A DNA stretch of 64,000 nucleotides from Molanna angustata (taxonomy: Eukaryota; Arthropoda; Insecta; Trichoptera; Molannidae): the NCBI GenBank assembly GCA_963576475.1, contig OY754973.1, positions 7,772,052 to 7,836,051 on the forward strand, given 5' to 3'. A program made the translations under genes and the position numbers. Below the pieces are notes generated by a model that was given only the letters and a program-made list of their open reading frames with translations, was not told where the DNA came from and searched no databases. Of this stretch, positions 27,470-39,404 are shown piece by piece; position 1 is the first letter of the stretch, and the number at the start of each line of letters is the position of its first letter.

Positions 27470-28080
27470 TGACTATTTAATATCTTCTGCGATAGCTCTA
27501 CAGCTCACCTGTCCCTCTCCTGTCTCCCGCCTCGGCCTTCCAATCAGAGCAGTTCGGCAGCATCCCTCCAGACGTCGTCTTCCCACCGTAGCATTGGCCT
27601 CCCGACCCTCCGTCTTCCACCTGGCTGCCCTTCCAGGATCCTTTTTGGTACCCGCGATGACGGCATTCTCTGAACATGTCCGGCCCATCTTAGCCTGTTC
27701 AGTCTGGCATGTACAGATATTCTGGGTGCCTTGTAGATGTTGTACAGCTCAAAGCTGTAGCGCACACTCCAGGCTTCGCCATCATTCACGGGCCCCAGTA
27801 TTCTACGCAGCACCCTCTTTTCGAAGGTTTCCAGTACCTCTGCGGAATATTTTGTCAATGTCCACGCCTCACACCCGTATGTCACAATTGTTTTGTAAAG
27901 GGCGAATTTGGTTTTCCCGTGAACACTTCTTGACTTCAGCAATGGAGGAAGAGAGAAGAATGCCTTGTTTCCTGTTGCGACTCTTCGTTTTATTTCTGCA
28001 TAGTCTTCGTTTTCTTTTGTTATATTGGAACCCAGGTAGGTGAAGTAATCCACCATCTCAAAATTATATTTATGTTTGAA
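27470..28080 (-). pseudogene. RTE-like LINE fragment, C-terminal region
   Basis: A minus-strand frame (27544-28056) encodes FTYLGSNITKENEDYAEIKR, the region after the RT catalytic domain. It continues with YGCEAWTLTK, FEKRVLRRILGP and RLRWAGHVQRMP and ends in GRRRVGRPMLRWEDDVWRDA. This order matches the C-terminal third of RTE-type EN-RT proteins. Weak homology continues to about 28075, so the insert is 5' truncated, with the EN and RT catalytic parts missing. The remaining frame is intact and its sequence differs clearly from the full-length RTE at 7203, so it is a different family. Confidence 0.85.
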
Positions 28081-28245
28081 TTTTACAGTACGTTGTGATT
28101 TATTGGTGGTATTCTCATTCCGTTAGAACGTTCGAAACTTAAGCCACATATTCTATACATGTTATAATAGGTATGTACTTAGTAATTATTATAAAACTTT
28201 AAATTTATAAATGAATACATAACATCATGCTATGTCCCTCTATAT

Positions 28246-28755
28246 TAGAACAATTGGATAACATGAACTCTGAGTATTTGTGGCTTTCGAAGATAACAGC
28301 CTTTAAAGTGTTGTTAAATGCTATTTGAACATGTCAGATATATTATTTATTCATTTATTTATTTATGCTTTTATGTATTTATTTATTTATTTATTTATTA
28401 TTTATTCACAAAACAAATATTATATATATAAACTGACTAATAACGCCCGAAGTGATTTTTTACCATTACATCCTCTGGTTGGTGGAAACCCGTCTATAAA
28501 CACCTTTTAAGTTAAGTAAATTATTATGTCTCCTTAAAGGAGGTTTCCACATTTATTGATATATCTCTTTAAAGTGTCTGTCCATGGAAGGCGTCATTTC
28601 TAATAGTCTTCCGTAGTAAATGTAATAAAAACACGCTTTATAATTTAACGCTTCAAACTATAACAGACATGTTTTAATAGCAATTTTCAACACTTTGAAT
28701 ATTGTTATCTTCGAAAGCCAGAACTACTCAGAGGTCATATTATCCAATCGTTATT
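28246..28755. repeat. Element with imperfect long terminal inverted repeats
   Basis: About 85 bases at 28246-28333 reappear inverted at 28667-28752, with shared core CTTTCGAAGATAAC, CTCTGAG and GGATAA, at roughly 80% identity. The 330-bp centre holds a (TTTA)n microsatellite at about 28342-28402. The structure suggests a foldback or MITE-like element; no clear target duplication. Confidence 0.6.
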
Positions 28756-29792
28756 ACCTGCTCTAGATTCCTTTTACATAAAAAAATCAGCCTTTATGCT
28801 ATGACTAAAGTATAAACATAAATTTTGTATGGGCCCACTATACAAAATGATGTAAGTCCAGAATCGTAGGTTTTTATTCTATTACTAAAAATTCATAAAT
28901 ATAATCAAATAATTTTATTTATTGAATATAATATTTTGCAAGATCACAAGATCCTTGCAGGTAAGTCTTGTGATAATGTAGTCAATAACATGGTATAGTT
29001 GCCTGATTCCATTATAATTTTATTTTTTTATTTATTTTTCACACCTTTATAACAAAGACTATTATGAAGATTACTGCTGCCCAACTAGGTAACCCTGTTC
29101 TAGGGCTAGCAGTTTACACCTTTACCAAGCCAAATATTTGACATTTCGGTTTTACAAAGTTATTTTGTCTTTTCCAAAAAATATTAGAACGGACACCAGA
29201 CATCACAACACAACAAATTACAATATTACATTGTTACTTATCTCTTAACACAAAAGTATAAACCGATAATTAATGTATTAATGTATTTATATGTAATAAA
29301 TATTACATATCGTATAATTTCCATTGAGTAACAGCAGTTATGTTTATATAACAAGAAGGGAAGGACGCTGAAGGCGTTGAAATTGAAGTAAACATCGAAT
29401 ACATAATAAAGGTTAACCACTTGATCTAAAGCAAAGTTTCCAAGAGGTCTTCAGTTCCCCCATTAAGGCGTTTAAGTTCTAGTTAAACATTCATAATCAT
29501 AAATTATGTAATTTCGTGACAGTAATGTTGATCTTATCAGAACACCAATTAGTTTGTCGAGACTTGTTAAGTGCCCGCTTTACTAAACCATACCTTGTGT
29601 TTGTCAATCCATTTCATATTGTTTCATATTATTTTTATATATTTGTCAATGACATTTAACATATAGACACGTTATATGTGAACAAAACACTACAAAAATG
29701 GTACAGGTTAACAGATTCTTACAATATCACCAAAGAATTGCACACACGACAGAATACGTGAGAAAGAGATAGTACGATAATAGACACACAGT
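28756..29792. other. Unassigned AT-rich sequence with one short dispersed repeat
   Basis: The only item recognised is 29072-29118 (ACTGCTGCCCAACTAGGTAA and CTAGGGCTAGCAGTTTACA), which recurs at 53691-53736. No gene recognised. Confidence 0.5.
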
Positions 29793-30171
29793 ACCCCGTA
29801 TTCAGTAACTATTGTAATTAAAATAGGAACATACTAAAATTGTAGATTTTAGATTTACGGTCTTATTTCAGCGTTATAAAATATCTACTTGGACTAAATG
29901 GAATGGGATCGTATCTATATTGGCCGGAACGTTCTTAAAAAGTTACTGAATTAGATGTATTTTGAATAATTATGAAAATGATGAAAATTTCATAATTATT
30001 CATAATACGTCTGATTCAGTAACTTTTAAAGAACGTTCCAGCCAAAATAGGTACGTTCTTATTCCATTTAGTCCAAGTTTATATTTTATAACGCTGAAAT
30101 AGACCGTAAATCTAAATTCTATAATTTTAGAACGTTCCTAATTTAGTTCCAATATTTACTGAATACGGGGT
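29793..30171. mobile_element. Foldback MITE with long inverted repeats
   Basis: The 379-bp segment begins ACCCCGTATTCAGTAAC and ends with its reverse complement. Most of the length pairs with itself through further matching blocks (GCGTTATAAAAT, CTAAATGGAAT, GAACGTTC). The centre is also palindromic around CATAATTATTCATAAT. It has no coding capacity. Target duplication not found, so the superfamily is open. Confidence 0.85.
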
Positions 30172-30280
30172 GAACCTATATTAAATTATAGCTGTGTGAA
30201 AAAGCGAATACAACAGAATTCCTCTGCATACCTACCAGCGAATATAACTTGACAAGTCTCTTGTTTACTTAAATTAAAAA

Positions 30281-32800
30281 TATTTTGACTATATTAATAT
30301 ATTAGTTATCGAATAAATATGCAGCATGAAATGATATATCTATCAGGTCGTTCCTTCACAGTTCTAGTGTAATTCTTACATGTTTTCATCACACAAAATG
30401 GTATTTTGACTATATTAATATATTAGTTATCGAATAAATATGCAGCATGAAATGATATATCTATCAGGTCGTTCCTTCACAGTTCTAGTGTAATTCTTAA
30501 ATGTTTTCATCACACAAAATGGTATTTTGACTATATTAATATATTAGTTATCGAATAAATAAGCAGCATGAAATGATATATCTATCAGGTCGTTCCTTCA
30601 CAGTTCTAGTGTAATTCTTACATGTTTTCATCACACAAAATGGTATTTTGACTATATTAATATATTAGTTATCGAATAAATAAGCAGCATGAAATGATAT
30701 ATCTATCAGGTCGTTCCTTCACAGTTCTAGTGTAATTCTTACATGTTTTCATCACACAAAATGGTATTTTGACTATATTAATATATTAGTTATCGAATAA
30801 ATAAGCAGCATGAAATGATATATCTATCAGGTCGTTCCTTCACAGTTCTAGTGTAATTCTTACATGTTTTCATCACACAAAATGGTATTTTGACTATATT
30901 AATATATTAGTTATCGAATAAATATGCAGCATGAAATGATATATCTATCAGGTCGTTCCTTCACAGTTCTAGTGTAATTCTTACATGTTTTCATCACACA
31001 AAATGGTATTTTGACTATATTAATATATTAGTTATCGAATAAATAAGCAGCATGAAATGATATATCTATCAGGTCGTTCCTTCACAGTTCTAGTGTAATT
31101 CTTACATGTTTTCATCACACAAAATGGTATTTTGACTATATTAATATATTAGTTATCGAATAAATATGCAGCATGAAATGATATATCTATCAGGTCGTTC
31201 CTTCACAGTTCTAGTGTAATTCTTACATGTTTTCATCACACAAAATGGTATTTTGACTATATTAATATATTAGTTATCGAATAAATATGCAGCATGAAAT
31301 GATATATCTATCAGGTCGTTCCTTCACAGTTCTAGTGTAATTCTTACATGTTTTCATCACACAAAATGGTATTTTGACTATATTAATATATTAGTTATCG
31401 AATAAATATGCAGCATGAAATGATATATCTATCAGGTCGTTCCTTCACAGTTCTAGTGTAATTCTTACATGTTTTCATCACACAAAATGGTATTTTGACT
31501 ATATTAATATATTAGTTATCGAATAAATATGCAGCATGAAATGATATATCTATCAGGTCGTTCCTTCACAGTTCTAGTGTAATTCTTACATGTTTTCATC
31601 ACACAAAATGGTATTTTGACTATATTAATATATTAGTTATCGAATAAATAAGCAGCATGAAATGATATATCTATCAGGTCGTTCCTTCACAGTTCTAGTG
31701 TAATTCTTACATGTTTTCATCACACAAAATGGTATTTTGACTATATTAATATATTAGTTATCGAATAAATAAGCAGCATGAAATGATATATCTATCAGGT
31801 CGTTCCTTCACAGTTCTAGTGTAATTCTTACATGTTTTCATCACACAAAATGGTATTTTGACTATATTAATATATTAGTTATCGAATAAATATGCAGCAT
31901 GAAATGATATATCTATCAGGTCGTTCCTTCACAGTTCTAGTGTAATTCTTACATGTTTTCATCACACAAAATGGTATTTTGACTATATTAATATATTAGT
32001 TATCGAATAAATAAGCAGCATGAAATGATATATCTATCAGGTCGTTCCTTCACAGTTCTAGTGTAATTCTTACATGTTTTCATCACACAAAATGGTATTT
32101 TGACTATATTAATATATTAGTTATCGAATAAATAAGCAGCATGAAATGATATATCTATCAGGTCGTTCCTTCACAGTTCTAGTGTAATTCTTACATGTTT
32201 TCATCACACAAAATGGTATTTTGACTATATTAATATATTAGTTATCGAATAAATATGCAGCATGAAATGATATATCTATCAGGTCGTTCCTTCACAGTTC
32301 TAGTGTAATTCTTACATGTTTTCATCACACAAAATGGTATTTTGACTATATTAATATATTAGTTATCGAATAAATAAGCAGCATGAAATGATATATCTAT
32401 CAGGTCGTTCCTTCACAGTTCTAGTGTAATTCTTACATGTTTTCATCACACAAAATGGTATTTTGACTATATTAATATATTAGTTATCGAATAAATAAGC
32501 AGCATGAAATGATATATCTATCAGGTCGTTCCTTCACAGTTCTAGTGTAATTCTTACATGTTTTCATCACACAAAATGGTATTTTGACTATATTAATATA
32601 TTAGTTATCGAATAAATAAGCAGCATGAAATGATATATCTATCAGGTCGTTCCTTCACAGTTCTAGTGTAATTCTTACATGTTTTCATCACACAAGATGG
32701 TATTTTGACTATATTAATATATTAGTTATCGAATAAATATGCAGCATGAAATGATATATCTATCAGGTCGTTCCTTCACAGTTCTAGTGTAATTTTACAT
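30281..32800 (+). repeat. Minisatellite, 121-bp unit x 21
   Basis: Units start at 30281 and every 121 bases to 32701 (exactly 20 x 121 apart); the last is cut short near 32800. Copies are nearly identical. A recurrent T/A difference in AAATWWGCAGC divides them into two types, reading T T A A A T A T T T T A A T A A T A A A T along the array. The unit is AT-rich and has no open frame. The high identity points to recent amplification or ongoing homogenisation. Confidence 0.98.
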
Positions 32801-32826
32801 GTTATGTAAGAATTACACTAGAACTA
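32779..32826. repeat. Inverted junction closing the 121-bp array
   Basis: After the last partial unit (TTCTAGTGTAATTTTACAT) the sequence continues with ATGTAAGAATTACACTAGAA, the reverse complement of part of the unit. The result is a hairpin with arms of about 20 bases and a very short loop. Confidence 0.9.
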
Positions 32827-34795
32827 GTGTTATTATAATGTATGCAATCAGCGATGAAAGTGAATTGTGCAAAACAAGGACTTAATTGAATTAATTATTT
32901 AAAATTGTGTCGTTCACAGAGTGGAAGGTCATGATGAAAATTATTTGAAATATAATAAAAAAAACTTCAGTTATAATCCACGTAATGATTGACTGAGCGC
33001 TTTCGACCATCCTCGGAGGCGATAATCAAAACTTCACGCAAGCTTACTTCATAGTGTCGGAGTCAGTAGATAGCTGCTGTTGGATGTAAATTTGAACAAG
33101 GTCGTGTACCGCGTGGAGAAAAGTATCATCTCTAACTGATTCTTAAAACAAAGAAAGAAGGATGAAGAGGAGTTGATCGAAAGCAAATATCTAGGCTAAG
33201 ACGAGTGAAAGATCTGTCTCGGGCAGCACAGGAAAGATAAGTCTTCAACTCGGTGATTGCTATAGTTGGTAGGTCTTGTCTTCCAGCAGAGAAGATAGAT
33301 AGAATGATTTTCGGGGAAGTACTTGCTTCTCTGAATGAATCACACATTATGTTGATAGATTTTTAGCATTACAAAGTGATAATAATACCATTTATTGAGA
33401 CAAAAAAGCTGTTTACTTCCAAATAACAAGAGGACATAGATTTACAAAAGAAAAATGACATTTCAATCCTAAAAGGACCAAGCTCAAACTATGTAGTGCG
33501 GGACAAGTCCCCAACAGCTGATTTTCAGCATGATTCCAGTCAACATATTGATTTATTTATTTAAATAATAAAATTGCACACTAACAACACTAGGTAAAAT
33601 ATGACATAATTTTTATAACTATCCCTAAATAATGTCACTTACATGTGGCAAACCCATTATTATAAGTAATAACGTACTGGAATATATTGTGATGTGAATG
33701 TGTAGTGGGTGAGGATGTGTGATGAGGTTTTATCTTGCTAAGCTGATTTTAAATTGAACAGTAAGTTTTTATATAACAGAAAGTTTTCATATTATTAAGG
33801 CGAGTTATGGAAAATATCTAGTTGTAGGGTTTTATGATGCTTATTGTAAGTGGTGAGAATTCTGTTCATTGGTGAGTTTAAAGATAAACTGTTTCATGGC
33901 ATCCATTATTCAATTGTTCATTTATGTCATGTTGTTTGATTTTAAGATCAAATCGCGGTCTTAAACCGAAGCTATTTTTCCAAAATGCAGATCAGCAACA
34001 ACATATTTTCATATATTTTTTAGATTATTTTGGTAATCGACCACCTTGGAGACGGAGGGATAACTGGAGCATGAGAGGGGCACACTTCCTGAGAAAATAG
34101 GCTTTCAATAACCTATCACAAGAAGAAAAGTTGTAGATTACTGTAGGCAATTTCGCTATATTTATATGTTAACAGACTCCCTTCCGCAGGATGGTTAAAG
34201 AAGCATACATTCGAACGAAACAAGAGACCAAACAAACAATATTTACATACTAAAAATGAGAAATAATATTTGGTGATATGATGGAGAATGGAAAGACATC
34301 ACAAGACGAGATAATAAATATGAAAAGAGAAAAATATCGTAAAATTCATTCGTTTATTTCCATAGATTCAGAATCGTTTTCTTGAAAAACAATTTACTTA
34401 AACTTTATAGTTATGTTTTGGAAAATAAATTCGTAGAAATCGGAACAAAAAAAAAGCCTTGGATAAAGTAAAGGTCTAGCAATGATACCAACCTTAAATG
34501 TTGACTGAATTAAATTTGTTATTCTGATACCCTGTATAAACATTCATTTATTTGTTTTAGCTTGAAAGATAATATATGTTATTTTTTATTTGTATTTAGG
34601 TACATTCTAGATGTGCACATAGTATTCACAGATCCAGAAAAACCTTGTACTTTTTTATTTCAACTGAAGAAAGTAAATCTATAAGTTAATATTGATACGA
34701 GAACAAAATGGTCGTATGTAGCCAATATTTAATTCTCTTTGTAAATACTAATTGAATCAGGCAAATAATTTATTTTTATACCCCGTTTAAGACCT
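32827..34795. other. Unassigned sequence
   Basis: About 2 kb without a recognised gene or repeat. A 71-codon minus-strand frame at 33132-33347 has no similarity I recognise and lacks supporting signals. Confidence 0.4.
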
Positions 34796-34972
34796 CGTTC
34801 CCACTTGTTGAGTATAAGGTCCGGCAAAATGTCGGGTGATTTAGTGGCAATACATTTTAAATGGAGCTGTTCACACTTAGACGATAAAGACAAGTGTGAA
34901 CTTCCATTTTAAATGTGTTGTCACTAGATCACCCGACATTTTGTCGGACCTAACACACGACATGTGGGAACG
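34796..34972. mobile_element. Foldback MITE, 177 bp
   Basis: CGTTCCCAC at the left pairs with GTGGGAACG at the right. Inside, AGGTCCGRCAAAATGTCGGG, TGATYTAGTG, CATTTTAAATGGA and GTTCACACTT are each repeated in inverted order, so nearly the whole element forms one hairpin. No coding capacity; target duplication not evident. Confidence 0.85.
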
Positions 34973-35277
34973 GGCAGTAGTACTTTACCCTATAGCACTT
35001 AATGAGTAAAAGCCAATACAAGAATGTTACAGTACACTTGTCGATAAGAGGAGTACATTCCCGAAACTGTGTTAAATTTGAAATAAAGTGATATATAATA
35101 AGTGTTTGTATACGTATTTAGGAGCCTAGTATGAACGATACGGAATCGATACTTGTCACCTAATAATTGGGAGATCCGTGTGATACCTATTACTTGTCAC
35201 AAAAGTTAAAATGGTAGTATGAGCTGAGTGAATTCGTAAGTGAAATTAAATCCGACCGATAGGAGGCGCGGCGGCGT

Positions 35278-35353
35278 GGTGAAATTATTATTTTTTTTTA
35301 AGTAAGGCAGCCAGTCCCTATACAGGACTATTTGTGCCAAGCGGTGAAATTAT
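35278..35353 (-). mobile_element. Extremely truncated retroposon (54 bp) with 11-bp target duplication
   Basis: GGTGAAATTAT occurs at 35278-35288 and again at 35343-35353. Between them, on the minus strand, is GCACAAATAGTCCTGTATAG, then GGACTGGCTGCCTTACTT, then an A-rich tail. A tail and a perfect direct repeat flanking a short insert are the marks of target-primed reverse transcription that stopped very early. Confidence 0.75.
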
Positions 35354-35698
35354 GAAACATACAACTTTTCAGCGTTTCTTAAAAATGCCGCATTTGCATT
35401 ACGTTTTGGATTTTTTTATTGACTCAGGAAGAAAATGAAGATAATCCAAATGAATATTACATTCAACAAAACATTATACCTCGAAGAAGCGATTCGTTTT
35501 TAATACCTAAATGAAACTATAATTTCGAAATGGTTGATATTGGTTTTTACTCGGTTCATTATATTCAATAATATGCATCAATATTTTATATAAATACAAT
35601 AAAAGTGCTGCGCTACTAACACATATAATAAAACAAAAGTTTTAATAAATGTCTTGACCCAATTACATAAGACGAGTAGGACGGACAGTATTTCCCGA
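35354..35698. other. Unassigned AT-rich sequence
   Basis: No recognised feature. Confidence 0.4.
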
Positions 35699-36077
35699 TG
35701 TAAATACAGGGCCGGATAAATCATAGAACAATCAGGAACAAGAAGTCTGGGCGGTAGTCTTAAAAAGGGCGCTTGAAATTCTAAAATGTTATATAAATCA
35801 AAAATCCACAGGTATGGCGCTCGGTTCTCTTTGCGTACCCGGATAGAGGCTCAGCATGATGGTGTAAATATGTAATATTATTATGAATCTCCAATTGCTG
35901 TGGCTATTTTTTTGTAAAAAACTATATATAGGTAGGTTAATGTAATATTAACAAATTAATTATTTAGACCCGATGTAATACTATATAATTTTGTTCTACG
36001 GGGGGGGGGGGGGGGGGGGCGTATTCAAATATATTGCTACGGGCGCAAAAACACGTTTATCCGGCCCTGTGTAAATA
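35699..36077. mobile_element. hAT-type MITE with perfect 8-bp target duplication
   Basis: The element is 35707-36069 (363 bp), with 14-bp terminal inverted repeats CAGGGCCGGATAAA. It is flanked by TGTAAATA at 35699-35706 and again at 36070-36077. An 8-bp duplication and CAGGG... termini are characteristic of the hAT superfamily. It contains no ORF, so it is a non-autonomous copy. Twenty consecutive G bases lie at 36000-36019, close to its right end. Confidence 0.93.
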
Positions 36078-36179
36078 TACAGTCTTTTTTAATCACGTTT
36101 TTTAATTTAATATAATAACGGTTAAAAAAATCGATCGATGTAGATATATCATAAAATGATCCAAGATAAACAAAGATCA

Positions 36180-38084
36180 AATATACTGAAAGAACGGGAG
36201 GCGCTGAAGGAACGGGAGGTGCTGAAGAAACAGGAAGCGCCGAAGAACCGGGAGGTGCTAAAGGGACGGGAGGCATTGAAGGGACGGAAGGTATATATGA
36301 CAGGAGGTTGAAAGGAAGGATGATAGGCACTGAAGGGACGGGTAGCGCAGAAGGTGCGGGAGGCGCTGAAGAAACAGGAAGCTCTGAAGAAATGGGAGGG
36401 GAAGCATTGAAGGGACGGGAGGCTGATAGAACGGGAAGCTGAAAGGCGCCGAAGGGACGGGAGGCGCTGAAGGAACGGGAGGTGCTGAAGGAACGGGAGA
36501 CACTGAAGGAACGGGAAGCGTTGAAGAGACGGGAGGCACTGAAGGGCCTGATAAGATGAAATGTTCTGATGGGCCTGAAGAAACGGGAGGCGCAGAATGA
36601 CCTGATGGGACGAAATGTACAGGAGATACTGTAGGGCCTGAATAGAGTGGTAACACTGAAAGGGCGACAGACACTGAAGGGACGGGAGGCGCAGAGAGCA
36701 CTGTAGGGACGGGATGAACTGAATGGCCTGAAGGGACGGGAGGCACTGAAGGACGGGATGCATTGAGCATAAGTGAGGCACTGAGCCGAAGATAGGCACA
36801 TAAGGGACAGGGAATACTGAAGGCACTGCATGGAAGGGAGGTACTGAATGGCCTGATGCGATAGGAGGTCCAGAAGAGACGGGGGCGTGAAGGGACGGGG
36901 GGCGCAGAAGGGGTGGGAGACGCTGCAATAACAGGGGTGCTAAAGGGACGGGAGGTGCTGAAGGGATGGGAGGTGCTGAAGGGGCGGGAGATGTTGAAGG
37001 GGCGGAAGGCACTGAAGAAACAGGAAGCTCTGAAGAAATGGGAGACGAAGAAAGGAGGGGAAGCATTGAAGGGACGGGAGGCTAATTGAACGGGAAGCTG
37101 AAAGGCGCTGAAGGGACGGGAGGCGCTGAAGAAACGGGAGGTGCTGAAGGGACGGGAGACACTGAAGGAACGGGAAGCGTTGAAGAGACGGGAGGCACTG
37201 AAGGGGCTGATAAGATGAAATGTTCTGATGGGCCTGAAGGGACGGGAGGCGCAGAAGGACCTGATAGGACGAAATGTACTGATGGGCCTGAATAGAGGGG
37301 TAACACTAAAAGGACGGAAGGCACTGAAAGGGCGACAGACACTGAAGGGACGGGAGGCGCAGAGAGCACTGTAGGGACGGGATGAACTGAATGGCCTGAA
37401 GGGACGGGAGGCACTGAAGGACGGGATGCATTGAGCGTAAGTGAGGCACTGAGCCGAAGATAGGCACATAAGGGACGGGGAATACTGAAGGCACTACAGG
37501 GAAGGGAGGTACTGAATGGCCTGATGGGATAGGATGCTCAGAAGAGACGGGGGCGTGAAGGGACGGGGGGCGCTGAAGGGGAGGGTGACGCTCAAGGGAT
37601 GGGAGACGCTGCAATTACAGGGGTGCTGAAGGGACGGGAAGTGCTGAAGGGGCGGGAGGTGTTGAAGGGGCGGAAGGCACTGAAGGGACGGGAGGCACTA
37701 AAGAGATGGGAAGCGCTGAAGGGATGGAGGCGCTGAAGGGGCGGGAGGCGTTAATGGGACCGGAGCTGCTGAAGAGACGGACGGCACTGAGGGACGCGAG
37801 GCACTGAAGGAACGGGAGGCACTGAAGGGATGGGAGGATCTGAAGGGACGGGAGGCACTGAAGGGATGGGAGGTTCTGAAGGGACGGGGGATACTGAAGA
37901 TCCTGAAGGGACTGAATGTACTGAAGGGCCTGTTACAACGGGAGGTACTGAAGGGCTGAAGGGACGGGAGGTACTGAATGGCCTGAAGGGACGGGGGATA
38001 CTGAAGGTCTTGAAGGGACGGGAGCTACTGAAAAGCCTATAGCAACGGAAGTTACTGAACGGCCTGAACGGACGGGAAGCCTTC
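36180..38084 (+). repeat. GC-rich minisatellite, 18-bp unit, about 1.9 kb
   Basis: A degenerate unit of the form GGGACGGGAGGCACTGAA repeats throughout, with occasional 15-bp and irregular units. Because 18 is a multiple of three, several frames stay open on both strands (up to 403 codons on minus at 36258-37469), giving Pro/Ser/Ala or Arg/Phe/Ser hexapeptide repeats. Three minus frames are open at once, which argues against coding. A higher-order duplication with a shift of about 659 bp is visible: GATAAGATGAAATGTTCTGA at 36550 and 37209. Confidence 0.92.
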
Positions 38085-38150
38085 CCTTCAGTACCTCCCG
38101 TACCATTAATACCGCCAGCCCCTTTAGTACCTCCCGTCCCTTCAGAGCGC
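38085..38150 (-). repeat. Inverted terminal copy of the 18-bp minisatellite
   Basis: CTTCAGTACCTCCCGTACC and TAGTACCTCCCGTCCCTTCA are reverse complements of the unit that fills 36180-38084, so the array flips strand at about 38084 and then ends. Confidence 0.85.
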
Positions 38151-38789
38151 ATAATGTAATATGTATAACCATATAAACGATTTATAAATATTGATGTATA
38201 ATTTTCGCCAAACATCTTGAAGGAGCTCCCGGTTGCGCAAAGCGTGAATTTGTGTCTTTTTACTTCGTTGGTTTACATGCAAATCACCCACCTTCTCGAC
38301 TAAAAGTTCAAGATGTTTTTCTACAACTTTACGTACATAATTATATTAGTTTTATCGAATTTTTAATTTTCCCACTGGCAACACTGTAGAAGTACAAGTA
38401 CATTTTTTTCATGTGCCCACACCTCTGACACCACTACACAAATGACATAATATTATTTATAATAAGTTTACTCCTATATTATCTGTGTTTATAATTAATG
38501 GAAATATGTCGCATCATATAATCATTTAATTAACTAAACAAAAAACGTTTCCGAAAAGTTTAAATTATCCGCGAAAGTGTGTGTTTTTGAGCAAAGCGTA
38601 TCCGTAATTGAAAAAGGTTAGTATTTGTTTAATTTAAGAAGCACGATATATTTTAAACGATTCCATTAAAATCATATTTTATATTGAAAAAGTTCAGTTT
38701 AGTATTGTAAAAGTATTTACTTTTTAGTGAAATATGCAATTTTAACCAACTGAACTTTAATCCTAGGAAATTTAACGATCCTAATATTT
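38151..38789. other. Unassigned AT-rich sequence
   Basis: No gene or repeat recognised. Confidence 0.4.
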
Positions 38790-38950
38790 ATTTTGAGTTA
38801 GGTTAGGTTCAAATGACACATACATGTTTTGCAACATTTCCGTGAGGAATGAGTTTAAATCAATTTCTCCTTTGCTAGGATCGAACCTAGGACGCCTGCA
38901 CAGAATTCAAACTGTTTACCAAACGGTGCTACTGCTGTCAGCAAGTCATA
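38790..38950 (-). mobile_element. tRNA-derived SINE, same family as 20672
   Basis: On the minus strand there is TAGCACCGTTTGG (A-box-like), then GCAGGCGTCCTAGGTTCGAT (with the B box GGTTCGATCCT), then sequence resembling the body of the 20672 SINE (TTTAAA..CATTCCTCACG). The copy is diverged and lacks the 3' tail. Confidence 0.6.
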
Positions 38951-39274
38951 TTTGTACTTGTTTCAAGTACCTACTCATTCCTTGCGTAAAAACAGAAATA
39001 ATTCTATGTCAGTCTTAACAGATATTATGCCTTGGTCACAGTTGGTCATGTTTAGTGCTCAACTAATTTTTTTCTTTCAGAATTTAACCATCTTCAGAGA
39101 ATGAACTGGGATAAGGCGAGTGGAGAATCTATTCTGGGCTGATAATCGAGGGATGTATCCTCCGGGGAACAAAAGAAAAGAAGAAGTCTGAGATCTACTC
39201 GTCAAATATGTTCAACGACATATTTTTTTTGTTTTTTTTTTATGTACCTACATATTATTATGTTTGTGTCAAAA

Positions 39275-39320
39275 TATTTAACATTGGCATTATTGCCATT
39301 TAACAATTCCTTCCAATCAG
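39275..39320 (-). repeat. LINE/SINE 3' tail fragment
   Basis: On minus, TGATTGGAAGGAATTGTTAA followed by ATGGCAATAATGCCAATG. It matches the family tail seen at 20806, 24837, 25690 and 44487. Confidence 0.5.
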
Positions 39321-39404
39321 ATACAAAGGCAACAAATTTTGTGTAGTTTTGTAAATTGTTCAAATACAATTATATAAATTAAAATGGTAAAAGAAAATCA
39401 TCAC

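Noticed and set aside
30281..32800. CRISPR-like array
   Set aside because: Units are directly adjacent with no unique spacers, and the genome is eukaryotic; it is a tandem minisatellite.
33132..33347. 71-codon minus-strand frame as a gene
   Set aside because: No homology recognised, isolated, no supporting signals.
35130..35260. Possible MITE family shared with 46375-46560 (inverted)
   Set aside because: Only a few short blocks match; similarity too weak to define an element by eye.
36037..38215. Long Pro/Ser/Ala-rich frames up to 403 codons on the minus strand
   Set aside because: All three minus frames and parts of the plus frames are open because the 18-bp unit lacks stops; the flanks show no start context or homology. 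Treated as minisatellite.
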